From contig JAQBQD010000083.1 in NCBI GenBank assembly GCA_028287185.1, positions 30,203 through 94,202 on the forward strand: 64,000 nt of DNA, written 5' to 3'. This DNA is from Gemmatimonadota bacterium (GTDB lineage Bacteria; Gemmatimonadota; Gemmatimonadetes; Longimicrobiales; Longimicrobiaceae). Made by a program: the position numbers and the translations under genes. Below are positions 17,238-25,063 of this stretch, piece after piece (within the stretch, counting starts at the first letter, position 1; each line of letters begins with the position of its first letter). The notes beneath the pieces were generated by a model. The model did not search any database. It was not told where the DNA came from and saw nothing but the letters and a program-made list of their open reading frames with translations.

Positions 17238-18599
17238 ATGCGGCTTCCCTGGCGCAGGAAGAGGGAAAAGGAGCTGCGGGGCGAACGGAAGGAGCCCCAC
17301 GGGCGCATCCCGCACTGGGTGTCGTTCTTCGCCGCCCTGGGTGTGCTCGCGGCGGTGGGGGTGGTCGTGTCGCTCTTCTCGCACTACGGCCGCCAGCCGG
17401 AACGGATGTTCGCCACCACGCGCCCGGGGCTGGAGACGGGCGAGTTCGTGGACGCGCTGGCCGGCGCCGTGGGCGCGCCCGTCAGCACCGGCGGCCGCGC
17501 GCAGCTCCTGAACAACGGCGACACCTTCTTTCCCTCGGTGATCCGCGAGATCGGGGGGGCGAAGCGCACGGTGGACTTCATGGTCTACATCTGGGAGCCG
17601 GGCAAGGCCACGGACGCCGTGCTGGGCGCGCTGATCGCGGCGGCGAAGCGGGGGGTGCAGGTGCGGCTGGTGCTGGACGGGATGGGGGCGATGAAGTTTC
17701 CCGACGAGGGGCTGGAGCGCTTCAAGGCCGCCGGCGGCCGGGTGACCACCTTCGACGCGCTCACCTGGGGCAAGATCACCCGCTTCTACAAGCGCAACCA
17801 CCGGCGCGCCGTCGTCATCGACGGCCTGGTGGCGTACACGGGCGGCGAGGCGGTGTCGGACAAGTGGATCGGCAACGCGGACAGCCCCGAGCACTGGCAC
17901 GACAGCATGGTGCGCGTGACGGGTCCGCTGGCCATCAGCCTGCAGCAGGTGTTCGCGCAGCTCTGGTCGGGCAACACCGGCGAGGTGCTGGCCGGCCCCG
18001 CCTTCTTCCCCGACTCGGTGGAGGCGCCGCGTCCCGGCGAGGCAGTGACCCGCCACCTGAACGTCATCTCGTCCCCCGGCAACGACAACCACCCGCTGCG
18101 GAAGACCTTCTGGTTCAGCTTCGCCTCGGCGCGCAAGAAGCTGTACATCGCCAGCTCGTACTTCGTGCCGGACAAGGCCACGCGCACCATCGTGGCCGAG
18201 CGCGCCCGCGCGGGGGTGGACGTGCGCATCCTGGTGCCCGCGCTGAACCGCACGGACGCCAAGAGCATCGCATGGGCGGGGCAAGGTTACTACGACGAGC
18301 TGCTGTCCGCGGGCGTGAAGATCTACGAATACCAGCCCACGATGATGCATGCCAAGACCGTGGTGGCGGACGGCGTCTGGTCCCTCGTGGGCTCCGCCAA
18401 CATGGACGTGCGCAGCGACGAGCTGAACCAGGAGAACGTGCTGGGCATCCAGGACGCCGGCTTCGCAGCCCAGATCGAGCAGTCGTTCCTGTACGACTTG
18501 ACAAAGTCGAAGCAGATCAACCTGCGGGAGTGGCGCCAGCGGGGCTTGTGGCCGCACATCCGCGAGAAGGGCGCGCAGCTCTTCGAGGAGCAGTTCTAG
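17238..18599 (+). CDS. Cardiolipin synthase-like phospholipase D protein (tandem paralogue)
   Basis: 453 residues. A basic N-terminus (MRLPWRRKREKELRGERK) and one membrane helix precede two PLD domains. As in its neighbour, the first HKD motif has Arg in place of Lys (NHRRAVVIDG), while the second is canonical (MHAKTVVADG, then GSANMD). Conserved shared blocks such as FMVYIWEPG, RNHRRA and YEYQPTMMH show a recent tandem duplication. Confidence 0.87.
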   Translation: MRLPWRRKREKELRGERKEPHGRIPHWVSFFAALGVLAAVGVVVSLFSHYGRQPERMFATTRPGLETGEFVDALAGAVGAPVSTGGRAQLLNNGDTFFPSVIREIGGAKRTVDFMVYIWEPGKATDAVLGALIAAAKRGVQVRLVLDGMGAMKFPDEGLERFKAAGGRVTTFDALTWGKITRFYKRNHRRAVVIDGLVAYTGGEAVSDKWIGNADSPEHWHDSMVRVTGPLAISLQQVFAQLWSGNTGEVLAGPAFFPDSVEAPRPGEAVTRHLNVISSPGNDNHPLRKTFWFSFASARKKLYIASSYFVPDKATRTIVAERARAGVDVRILVPALNRTDAKSIAWAGQGYYDELLSAGVKIYEYQPTMMHAKTVVADGVWSLVGSANMDVRSDELNQENVLGIQDAGFAAQIEQSFLYDLTKSKQINLREWRQRGLWPHIREKGAQLFEEQF

Positions 18600-18624
18600 C
18601 GGTCTTTCCCGCGGGCTCGTAAAG

Positions 18625-18662
18625 AACGCGAGGGCGCCGGCGGAAGCGGGTGCCCTCGCGTT
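18625..18662 (+). terminator. Hairpin terminator after the PLD genes
   Basis: Inverted repeat aacgcgagggc ... gccctcgcgtt followed by gttgg, 25 bp after the stop. It marks the right edge of the conserved chromosomal block and the left edge of the accessory island. Confidence 0.75.
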
Positions 18663-18811
18663 GTTGGTTCCGGGGCCGCTCGCCTCGACAGGTACGAGGC
18701 GCTACGGACGCGGCATGGCCCGGCGGTTCAGCGTGCATCGCTGGAACACGGAGCACCCGCCCAATCCTCGCGCGCGACCCAGCAGGGCGGGGCCGCGAGT
18801 GGGAGGTGCGC

Positions 18812-18945
18812 GATCCGACGACGAGTTGGTCTGCCTCACCGTGGACCGGAAGGGCATGCGAGGGGTGGTGCGACCGCTCGCGGCCTGAGGCGGGCCGAGG
18901 ACAACAGAAGGCGGCCGCAGGCAGGGACACGATCACCTGCGACTG
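18812..18945 (+). pseudogene. 3'-terminal gene fragment plus trailing hairpin (copy 1)
   Basis: A short frame ending DDELVCLTVDRKGMRGVVRP, then LAA and stop, with no upstream gene body. The same ending recurs at 23222-23303. Both are followed by a GCCGC..GCAGG-type hairpin. The parent family is unknown. It looks like a decayed remnant. Confidence 0.45.
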
Positions 18946-18993
18946 TCGGTGTGATTGGACAGCCCTACGCATTGGCGCGGGCGGCAGCCCGTG

Positions 18994-19365
18994 CTACGGT
19001 GCTTTGCGCGTGAAAATTTCCGACGCGATGCTCACGGACTTCCAGAGCACGGTGCTCTCCACCTGATTTGCCAGGAGGAAGATGATCTCGATCTGCTCGT
19101 GGCCGTCCACCTTGGTGTATTGCCCGGTGTAACTCGTCACCGAGGGGCCGTAACCATTGCCGGCAGGCCAGGAAGCAGAGAAGGACACGGGGAGGAAGCT
19201 GGGATTGGGCTGGATGCTTGCGACGGCTCCGAACACGGGAACGGGGGCGCCCGGATCCTGAGTGCTCTCGAATTTCCCCTCCAGCGCGGTGCTCTTGATC
19301 TCCAGCACGAGCTTCGAACCGACAGAGCTGTACCACGTGCCGTGCAGTGGATTTTTCTCACTCAT
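18994..19365 (-). CDS. Avidin/streptavidin-family protein
   Basis: 123 residues from the ATG at 19365, with aaaggag upstream. Family landmarks are GTWYSSVGSKLVLEI at the start, the central strand pair ending SYTGQYTK, and the strand EIIFLLANQVESTVLWKSVS, which aligns with the streptavidin strand ending in the biotin-lid Trp. That supports a biotin-binding beta-barrel. It has no signal peptide, so it is probably cytosolic. It lies at the distal end of the integron with no attC recognisable beside it. Confidence 0.7.
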   Translation of the reverse strand: MSEKNPLHGTWYSSVGSKLVLEIKSTALEGKFESTQDPGAPVPVFGAVASIQPNPSFLPVSFSASWPAGNGYGPSVTSYTGQYTKVDGHEQIEIIFLLANQVESTVLWKSVSIASEIFTRKAP

Positions 19366-19540
19366 GAAACGTCTCCTTTGCAACGTCAAGAAGCAAAAAA
19401 CGGCGCCCTGTGCGCGGGTACCCCGGAAGAATAGATGAACGATTCGAGCCGTGTCAAGCTGTTCGTGGAGAGGGGTGGTAAGTGGGATGCCGAGGACCAG
19501 AATTCTTCCATGATGGGACAATGAGATCGAAGCACACCGA

Positions 19541-19780
19541 TCTCACGTAGTCGAGGGTCGCACTCGGGGTGGGGTTGGTCAGGTTGATGTCGGGCGGCAT
19601 CACGGGCGTCGCGCAGGGCGAACACGACCATGCCCGCCTCGATCGCCGCGCTGCCGCCCAGCATGCTCTTCGTGGATGATACGGCCAGCTTCTCGGTGTG
19701 GTCGCCGAACACGTCGCGGATGGCGCGCGTCTCGGTCAGGTCGCCACGGGGCTGGACGTGCCATGCGCGTTCACGCAGTC
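19541..19780 (-). pseudogene. FabF (beta-ketoacyl-ACP synthase II) remnant
   Basis: Reading leftward, the pieces VNAHGTSSP, LTETRAIRDVFGDHTEKLAV, SSTKSMLG, AAIEAGMVVFALRD and PPDINLTNPT match the C-terminal part of FabF. They fall in different frames, separated by at least two single-base shifts and a small deletion after MLG. No full-length gene remains. Confidence 0.7.
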
Positions 19781-19832
19781 CGCGCGCTCGGGCCAGCGCT
19801 CTTCAGCGCACGCTGCATGACAGGCTTTGGGA

Positions 19833-20102
19833 TCACGTTCGCCGTGTCGAAACGCTCGACGCAATGCGCTGCCGCCAGCGGATGTGGTCGGGATGGACAT
19901 CGTGTCGATCCATCATGAAGCCGGACGAGAGCGCGATGACCTCGAGCCGTTCCGGCTCGCCGACCAGAGCAGAATAGACAGACACATGCTGTTCGGCGTA
20001 TGCATCGTGGCCATGCACGGCAAGATCGGTCGAGATGTCACCGTTCCTCGTCGTGAAGTCCGCGTCCAGGTCCACGAACGGCACGGCACGCCGTTCCGCC
20101 AC
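19833..20102 (-). CDS. Small hypothetical protein
   Basis: An 89-residue frame (MAERRAVPFVDLDADFTTRN...) immediately upstream of the FabF remnant and on the same strand. I recognise no family. It could be a real small gene or part of the decayed cargo; codon use gives no clear signal. Confidence 0.3.
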   Translation of the reverse strand: MAERRAVPFVDLDADFTTRNGDISTDLAVHGHDAYAEQHVSVYSALVGEPERLEVIALSSGFMMDRHDVHPDHIRWRQRIASSVSTRRT

Positions 20103-20163
20103 CGCGGCGCCGACCGTAGGCTTGCCAGACCACGACTTGCCGGCACCGTAGCGAGATGCAATC

Positions 20164-20649
20164 TCAACCGCGGCGCGCCGCCTCGATTGCAGCGATGTCG
20201 ATCCTTCCCATCTGCATCATCGCATCGAACGAGCGCTTGGCGACAGCGGGATCGGGATCGGTGATCGCTTGGGTCAGGGCGATCGGCGTGATCTGCCAGG
20301 ACAACCCCCACCTGTCCTTGCACCAGCCGCACGCGCTCTCCTGGCCGCCGTTGCCGATGATCGCGTTCCAGTAGCGATCCGTCTCGGCCTGGTCGGCGGT
20401 TGCGACCTGGAACGAGAACGCTTCGGTGTGCTTGAACGCAGGCCCGCCGTTGAGCCCCAGGCACGGAATGCCCATCACGGTGAACTCGACGGTCAACACG
20501 TCCCCTTGCTTCCCCGACGGATAGTCTCCCGGTGCGCGGTGCACCGCGTCGACGGACGAGTCGGGAAAGGTCTCGGCGTAGAAACGCGCCGCGTCCTCGG
20601 CGGTTCCATCGTACCAGAGGCAGATCGTGTTCTTTGCTGGCTTCCCCAT
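20164..20649 (-). CDS. PhnB-like VOC-superfamily protein
   Basis: 161 residues. The sequence follows the 3-demethylubiquinone/PhnB-like subfamily of the vicinal-oxygen-chelate fold: ICLWYDGTAEDAARFYAETF at the start, GIPCLGLNGGPAFKHTEAFS, and CGWCKDRWGLSWQITPIAL. Members are metal-dependent or degenerate small-molecule binders; the substrate is unknown. It is on the minus strand, as expected of an integron cassette, but I find no clear attC directly after it. Confidence 0.85.
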   Translation of the reverse strand: MGKPAKNTICLWYDGTAEDAARFYAETFPDSSVDAVHRAPGDYPSGKQGDVLTVEFTVMGIPCLGLNGGPAFKHTEAFSFQVATADQAETDRYWNAIIGNGGQESACGWCKDRWGLSWQITPIALTQAITDPDPAVAKRSFDAMMQMGRIDIAAIEAARRG

Positions 20650-20917
20650 GTCAAGTTCTCCATCGAGAAATGAGCCACCCGGGACCGGAGCCGATGATGT
20701 GCCCGCAGACGAAAGGCGTTGGCTCGGTCAACATTTCGTGGCAACATGCGACAAGATTCGTACCGTTCCGGCGCGCTTCGTCGGCCTTCACGGAGGCCGG
20801 GTGCTGCAGCAGCTTGGCTTCAAGGCCACAGCGCGGGTCATCGCCACCTGGCACGTCGTCACCAGGTGCGGGCGGAGGTCAGTGCGGGCGGCCGGGTAGG
20901 GGGAATCTCCTGCGCGG

Positions 20918-21592
20918 CTATTCCACGTAAAGATACACCTGCTCCCGTACCACCCAGGCACTCCGCTGGCGGTGAAGCGCGACGAGAACGGACTCTCCCT
21001 GTGCAGCCTCATCGCCGTCCGGATCCATCGCGAGCTCGCGCGCTCCGTTGCAGGGTTGGACGGCCAGCACAAGCGCGTCGGTGCCATCTGGACTGTACGC
21101 GACCCGCGAGAGCGTGATGGGACTCTCCATCCCCCGCCCGTCCTGTGTGCCGGCAACGAGGACGACGGGCACGGCAACGGCGAAGCTGTCAGGATCCAGC
21201 ACCCGCGCAGGCCGGGCCGAGAGTGCGCGGAGTGCCGGCAGCAGCCGGGCAGCGTGGGGCGATAGCTCGCTGACGAGCGCGGAGTCTCGGCTCCGGCCAG
21301 GCCGGCGACGCAGCATCGTCTCGCGCACGATCCTGAGATGATTCACGGGTGCGGTGATCTCGCAGACCTGCGGCTCCCCATCGGCATGGGCATCCGCCGG
21401 CGGCGCCATGAAGTACGCGCGGAGCACGGTCGCATACACCGCATAGTCACTCGTCGTCGGCTGTCGATGGGTGGTAGCGTCACTCCTTGGGGCACAGGAT
21501 GGGCACACCCCAGCAAGGAGGAGAAGCCATCCCGCCGCGCCAGGCCAGCTCAAGAGATTCCACGGAAGTTTGCGCACTCGCAGGTGGTTCAT
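20918..21592 (-). CDS. Secreted/lipoprotein-like hypothetical protein
   Basis: About 224 residues from the ATG at 21592. A basic start (MNHLRVRKLPW) and a hydrophobic segment (GAAGWLLLLAGVCPSC) suggest a signal peptide with a possible lipobox Cys. The mature part holds VCEITAPVNHLRIV, LPALRALSARPARVLDPDSF and repeated short beta strands. No family is recognised. It sits just left of the attC-like site 21617-21718, so it is the likely last intact cassette. Confidence 0.6.
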   Translation of the reverse strand: MNHLRVRKLPWNLLSWPGAAGWLLLLAGVCPSCAPRSDATTHRQPTTSDYAVYATVLRAYFMAPPADAHADGEPQVCEITAPVNHLRIVRETMLRRRPGRSRDSALVSELSPHAARLLPALRALSARPARVLDPDSFAVAVPVVLVAGTQDGRGMESPITLSRVAYSPDGTDALVLAVQPCNGARELAMDPDGDEAAQGESVLVALHRQRSAWVVREQVYLYVE

Positions 21593-21616
21593 CGTGCATT
21601 CGTCGTGGGAGAACCC

Positions 21617-21718
21617 GCCTAGCGACACAAGAGTCAGGGATACGGGGCCGGCGCGCAAGCTTGTCGTCGGTCGGAAGCATGAACGGCCCCGCATCGGCTG
21701 CCGCCGATTGTTCGGCCG
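21617..21718 (-). repeat. attC site (about 100-bp family, degenerate arms)
   Basis: Plus-strand arms are gcctagc and gttcggc, with the family core acgggg-ccggcgcgcaag and catgaacggccccgcat between them. It is one of the diverged copies of the array's main attC family. Confidence 0.7.
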
Positions 21719-22104
21719 CACCCGCGGGGAATGTCAGTCGGTTTCTCGTAATTTGCTCGCGAGCTGACGTAGCTCTCGTACACGCTCCCCTGGCTCGCGC
21801 GCCTGTGCTTCAGCCATTTCGGCGATCATCGATTGCCAGTGAGCGGGCGGGGGTCGCCCGCGGCCCCAGAAGAGCCACCGGCGCGGTCGCGCGCAACGAG
21901 AGCGCGAACGAAGCAGCCGCCCAGCAGGTAGAGCGTTCGCATGGAACCATGGGGAAGAAACGAAGGCGTGCCGCTGCCCTAGCCCGGGCCGCGGCACGCC
22001 GTCCCGTCCTCCGCACCGCCGGAACCCAGCCCGTGGCACGGTGGATCGGGTCGTCTACGACGCGTTCAGCACCCCTGCGCCGCGGCTCCTGGACCCGCGC
22101 GGCC

Positions 22105-22205
22105 CGGCTTGCAGGTGAGGTGATCCAGCCCGAAGCGCTCGTGCAGCGGCCCGTCTACGTCCGCCAGGATCTCGCCGGAGGCGCGGCGCTCGTCGCGGCC
22201 GCCCA
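22105..22205 (-). pseudogene. Decayed fragment resembling a CDF cation-efflux C-terminus (copy 1)
   Basis: Reads ASGEILADVDGPLHERFGLD then HLT. It is similar to the copy at 22918-23032, and both resemble the DxHxLLHERFxhxHxT ending of cation diffusion facilitators. No membrane part remains. Confidence 0.35.
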
Positions 22206-22254
22206 CCAGCGTGGCGGTTCCGGGTGCAGCCAGGCGCCCCTACGGCCGCATCAT

Positions 22255-22545
22255 CTAGCACGTGCAGGGACTCGCGATCGCCGAAACGACCCGGCTCGCG
22301 GTGTTCGTGTTTATCACCGGACAGTTCCACGTTTCGGCACAGCAGTAGGTCGGGCCGATGCAGGTCCCGACGGTGTAGCCCCCACCTCCCCCGCCTCCGC
22401 CACCTCCCCCCTCCCAGTCGATGAACGGGTCCTGGTAGAGGGGTTCCATGAGATGGGCGCCTACCGTTCCGCGCCGTTTCGGCGCCGGAAGGGCCTCGAA
22501 CGATTCCACGTGCAGCATCTCAACGTCCAGCTTCAGCTTGCGCAT
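22255..22545 (-). CDS. Lanthipeptide-like RiPP precursor peptide
   Basis: 96 residues from the ATG at 22545, with gaaggag five bases upstream. The N-terminus MRKLKLDVEMLHVESFEAL has the look of the leader shared by class I/pinensin-type lanthipeptide precursors (KLKL...VESF). After an 11-Gly run, the C-terminal core carries six Cys with Ser/Thr: TCIGPTYCCAETWNC and a final PCTC. No lanthionine synthetase gene is in the window, so modification would need enzymes encoded elsewhere. It could also be an orphan precursor like those I recall as multi-copy in Longimicrobium-type genomes. Confidence 0.6.
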   Translation of the reverse strand: MRKLKLDVEMLHVESFEALPAPKRRGTVGAHLMEPLYQDPFIDWEGGGGGGGGGGGYTVGTCIGPTYCCAETWNCPVINTNTASRVVSAIASPCTC

Positions 22546-22917
22546 GGGCACTCCTTCGGACCAAGGGGAAAGGTTGGTTAACGCCTGCTCGAACCTGCAC
22601 TTCCGTCAGCGGGCGAGGCGAAGAGTGGCGGGAGCAGCAGCCCTGCGCCACGCTCTTTCCGTGAGTGGCGCCGCAACGGGGGCGAGCGGTATCAAACGGC
22701 GGCCGAATGGTCGGAAGAACGCCCGCCGCTCGACAGCTTCCGCTGACGGGTCAGTGACGCTCGCCTCGCGGCGGCACGGTGGCGAAGAGCCGGATCGAGG
22801 ATGAACGGCCGTGCTGTTTGGGTAGAAAGAACCGCGGCGTGACCGCACCGCGACGAAGTCTTGATCACTTCGGTTGCCAGACGTGATTCCTCGACTCAGC
22901 ACCCAGTGCGGCGCAGT
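22546..22917. other. Gene-poor stretch in the decayed cassette region
   Basis: About 370 bp upstream of the RiPP precursor. Frames on both strands are short and low in recognisable content. Its 5' part probably carries the precursor's promoter. No attC arm pair is found here. Confidence 0.4.
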
Positions 22918-23032
22918 CGAGCTTCTGGAAGCCGCGGAGCTCGATCTCCACGGTCAGGCGGCGCAAGTCGAAGCGCTCGTGCAGCAGCCGGTGCACATCG
23001 GAGCGGATCTCACCGGAGGCGCGGTGCTGAGG
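22918..23032 (-). pseudogene. Decayed fragment resembling a CDF cation-efflux C-terminus (copy 2)
   Basis: Reads RASGEIRSDVHRLLHERFDL then RRLTVEIEL. It is a better-preserved copy of the fragment at 22105-22205 and lies about 190 bp before the DDELVC-type fragment. Confidence 0.4.
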
Positions 23033-23221
23033 CCGGGATGAACCACGGGCGCGGAGGTCACGACCTCCGCGCCCGTTCGATTCCCCTCCCGTCGTCCTCT
23101 TCTCAGCATTTCCTTCACCGCAGCGGTCGCAGCCAGCGCGACGGTCACCACGGCGGCCGCACCACGCGGAGCGCGAATGATCTGGCCCATCATCGAGCAG
23201 AAGCACAGCCGCTGGCGAGAT

Positions 23222-23303
23222 CCACGATTCGGACGACGAGCTGGTGTGCCTCACCGTCTACCGGAAGGGTGCGCGAGAGGTGGTGCGGCGCCTCGCCGCC
23301 TGA
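23222..23303 (+). pseudogene. 3'-terminal gene fragment (copy 2)
   Basis: Reads EIHDSDDELVCLTVYRKGAR then EVVRRLAA and stop. It is the homologue of the fragment at 18812-18888; the rest of the gene is missing. Confidence 0.45.
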
Positions 23304-23325
23304 GCGGGTCAGGATGGAACAACAC

Positions 23326-23358
23326 GGCAGCCGCGGGACGCGCTCCCTGCGGCTGCCG
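23326..23358 (+). terminator. Strong hairpin after the gene fragment
   Basis: ggcagccgcggga paired with tccctgcggctgcc around a 5-base loop. Related hairpins are at about 18909-18940 and 28577-28600. It ends just before an attC site. Confidence 0.6.
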
Positions 23359-23374
23359 CGATGTTTGGTCAGCG

Positions 23375-23468
23375 GCCTAACGCTCGAGTTCGGGCGCGTG
23401 GCGGCAGAGTTGGAGCAGCTGCCGTGGGGACGCTGCGCCGCCACGGCAGCTGCAACGATTCGTTAGGC
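23375..23468 (-). repeat. attC site (different core)
   Basis: Exact arms gcctaac and gttaggc 94 bp apart, with internal pairing of gcagctgccgtgg and ccacggcagctgc. The core is unrelated to the main attC family of this array, so it was recruited from elsewhere. Confidence 0.8.
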
Positions 23469-23618
23469 ACCGCGCGCGCGCCGCTCTCGCATGCCCTGCC
23501 ATCGCTCCTGGATGCTCTTGACCCCCGCCTATCCGAGGTGTACTCTGCATCACAAAGTGCTTGTCGTTCTATCGTCCGCACGCGGCAAGCGCGTCCGATT
23601 GAGCGTCGGGAGGTAGTC

Positions 23619-24107
23619 ATGAAGAAGTGGGGGCGACGCATCCGCGCGGCAATCGGGATGGGCCTCATCTGGGGAGCGGCATGGTTTGGTGCGGGGCTCC
23701 TGCTGGCGCGGGTGCCCGGTTTCTACTCCGACCTTCCGTTTGCCCTGCTGTTTGCTCCGCTCGGATTCGTTGCCGGCATCATATTCTCCGGGACCCTCAT
23801 GGTTATCGGCGGCCGTCGCGGGTTTGATCGCATGTCGATTTCGCGCTTCGCGGGGTTGGGCGCCGTGAGCGGCCTTCTGCTGTCCGGGACCTTCGTCGTG
23901 GGCGCGGCCCTTCGAGGGGGCGCCTTGTGGGGAGAGTTCCTGGTGTTCGGCCCTCCCCTCGCCATGGCGAGCGCGGTCTGCGCCGCTGGTTCGCTGGCCG
24001 TAGCCAGACGGGCTGACCGGCGAGAACTTCCCGGCGACAGTGGGCATCCGGCGGAGGTCGAAATTACCGAGGACGAAAAGCGGGAACTGATCGGACGCGG
24101 TGACTGA
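23619..24107 (+). CDS. Membrane protein of unknown function in reverse-oriented cassette
   Basis: 162 residues from the ATG at 23619, with gggaggt upstream. Four predicted membrane helices (around GLIWGAAWFGAGLLLA, LPFALLFAPLGFVAGIIF, FAGLGAVSGLLLSGTFVV and PLAMASAVCAAGSLAVA), then an acidic tail (EVEITEDEKRELIGRGD). It is flanked by attC sites at 23375-23468 and 24178-24277 and is the only clear cassette gene on the plus strand, opposite to the rest, so it must use its own promoter. Confidence 0.75.
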   Translation: MKKWGRRIRAAIGMGLIWGAAWFGAGLLLARVPGFYSDLPFALLFAPLGFVAGIIFSGTLMVIGGRRGFDRMSISRFAGLGAVSGLLLSGTFVVGAALRGGALWGEFLVFGPPLAMASAVCAAGSLAVARRADRRELPGDSGHPAEVEITEDEKRELIGRGD

Positions 24108-24177
24108 CAGGTCCGCGTGGCTACAGCCCGCCGCTTCGGAGGACGGCGCTCATCCAGATATGGATGGTGGCAGGTGC

Positions 24178-24277
24178 GCCTAACGGACCAAGGGTCAGGG
24201 GTGCGGGGCCGGCACGCAAGCCTCTCGTCTGGCGAAAGCATGGATGGCCCCGCATCCCCTGCAGCCGATTGTTAGGC
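24178..24277 (-). repeat. attC site, main family
   Basis: Exact gcctaac and gttaggc arms 100 bp apart; core ggggtgcggggccgg ... tggatggccccgcatcccct. Confidence 0.9.
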
Positions 24278-24372
24278 GGCGGCTGACCGCCGTGCCTGGC
24301 TCATCAACCGCGAGAGTACCGGCCACAATAGCTCGTCGCCGGGCCGAGCGCGTCGGGACTTGGTCCAGTGGC

Positions 24373-24440
24373 GTCTAACGAGTGTAGCTGCATCCGCATT
24401 GCAGCGAAGCAGCCATGTCGGCTGGGAGTGCTAGTCGGAC
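24373..24440 (-). repeat. Short attC-like site
   Basis: Arms gtctaac and gtcggac 68 bp apart, with internal gcagc/gctgc pairing. It follows the small membrane-protein gene on the minus strand. The 95 bp between this site and 24277 holds no gene and may be an empty cassette. Confidence 0.55.
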
Positions 24441-24450
24441 GGCGTCGCAC

Positions 24451-24654
24451 TCAGTCATCCCAGATTGCACAGACGCCTCCAGCGATCATAGATGCCAAGC
24501 CGCCACCGCCGCCAAGTAGCCACAAAATGCGCCAAGCATAAGGCGGAAGGTGCAAGCCTGTGAGCCACTGCGTAACGAGAGTGAGCAAGGACAGGCCGAC
24601 GGTTAGCAGCCAAGCCGTACCACCGAGCCGAAAGAACAATTCGCTTTGCTTCAT
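24451..24654 (-). CDS. Small two-helix membrane protein
   Basis: 67 residues (MKQSELFFRLGGTAWLLTVG...). Two hydrophobic helices (about 13-33 and 40-60) are joined by a short loop, with a run of glycines before the second. No family is recognised. It is a typical small integron cassette, with its attC at 24373-24440. Confidence 0.6.
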   Translation of the reverse strand: MKQSELFFRLGGTAWLLTVGLSLLTLVTQWLTGLHLPPYAWRILWLLGGGGGLASMIAGGVCAIWDD

Positions 24655-24687
24655 CTCTTGCCCCTATCTGCGTTTAATATATGTGAA

Positions 24688-24770
24688 GCCCAACGACAGA
24701 AGGTCCGGGGGTGCGGGGCGGCCAAATACTCGGCAGCTGCGGAGAGGTCACCTCCGACTGTCGCCATGGG
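24688..24770 (-). repeat. Truncated attC
   Basis: Begins with arm gcccaac and the main-family core gtgcggggcggcc, but the second half is replaced by unrelated sequence. The 160 bp to the next attC carries no credible gene, so this is a decayed cassette. Confidence 0.5.
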
Positions 24771-24930
24771 TGCGAGCAGACCGCCACGCCGCATCTGCGG
24801 CCGCCGAAGCGCGTCGAACCATGGCGCGGCGGTGGCTTGCCTACAGCGTGGATCCGTCGGCTATGGGGGTACCGCGCACGGGAGCCTGTCGCCACACCGC
24901 GTGCGCCGCGCCGGGGCCTGTTCCGGCGGC

Positions 24931-25029
24931 GCCTAACGACACAAGGGTCAGGGGTGCGGGGCCGGCGGGCAAGCCTCTTCTCGGCGAAAGCATGGACGGC
25001 CCCACATCCCCTGCAGCCGCTTGTTAGGC
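24931..25029 (-). repeat. attC site, main family
   Basis: Exact gcctaac/gttaggc arms 99 bp apart, with the main-family core. It belongs to the broken gene at 25064-25614. Confidence 0.9.
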
Positions 25030-25063
25030 CGCGACTGCACGGGCGTCAAGCGGCTGAACGGCG

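Noticed and set aside
22606..22902. Minus-strand gene in the decayed region
   Set aside because: The product is Arg/Ser-rich with no motifs and lacks a ribosome-binding site.
24674..24895. Small gene in the truncated cassette
   Set aside because: Composition is typical of antisense GC-rich noise and it overlaps attC sequence.
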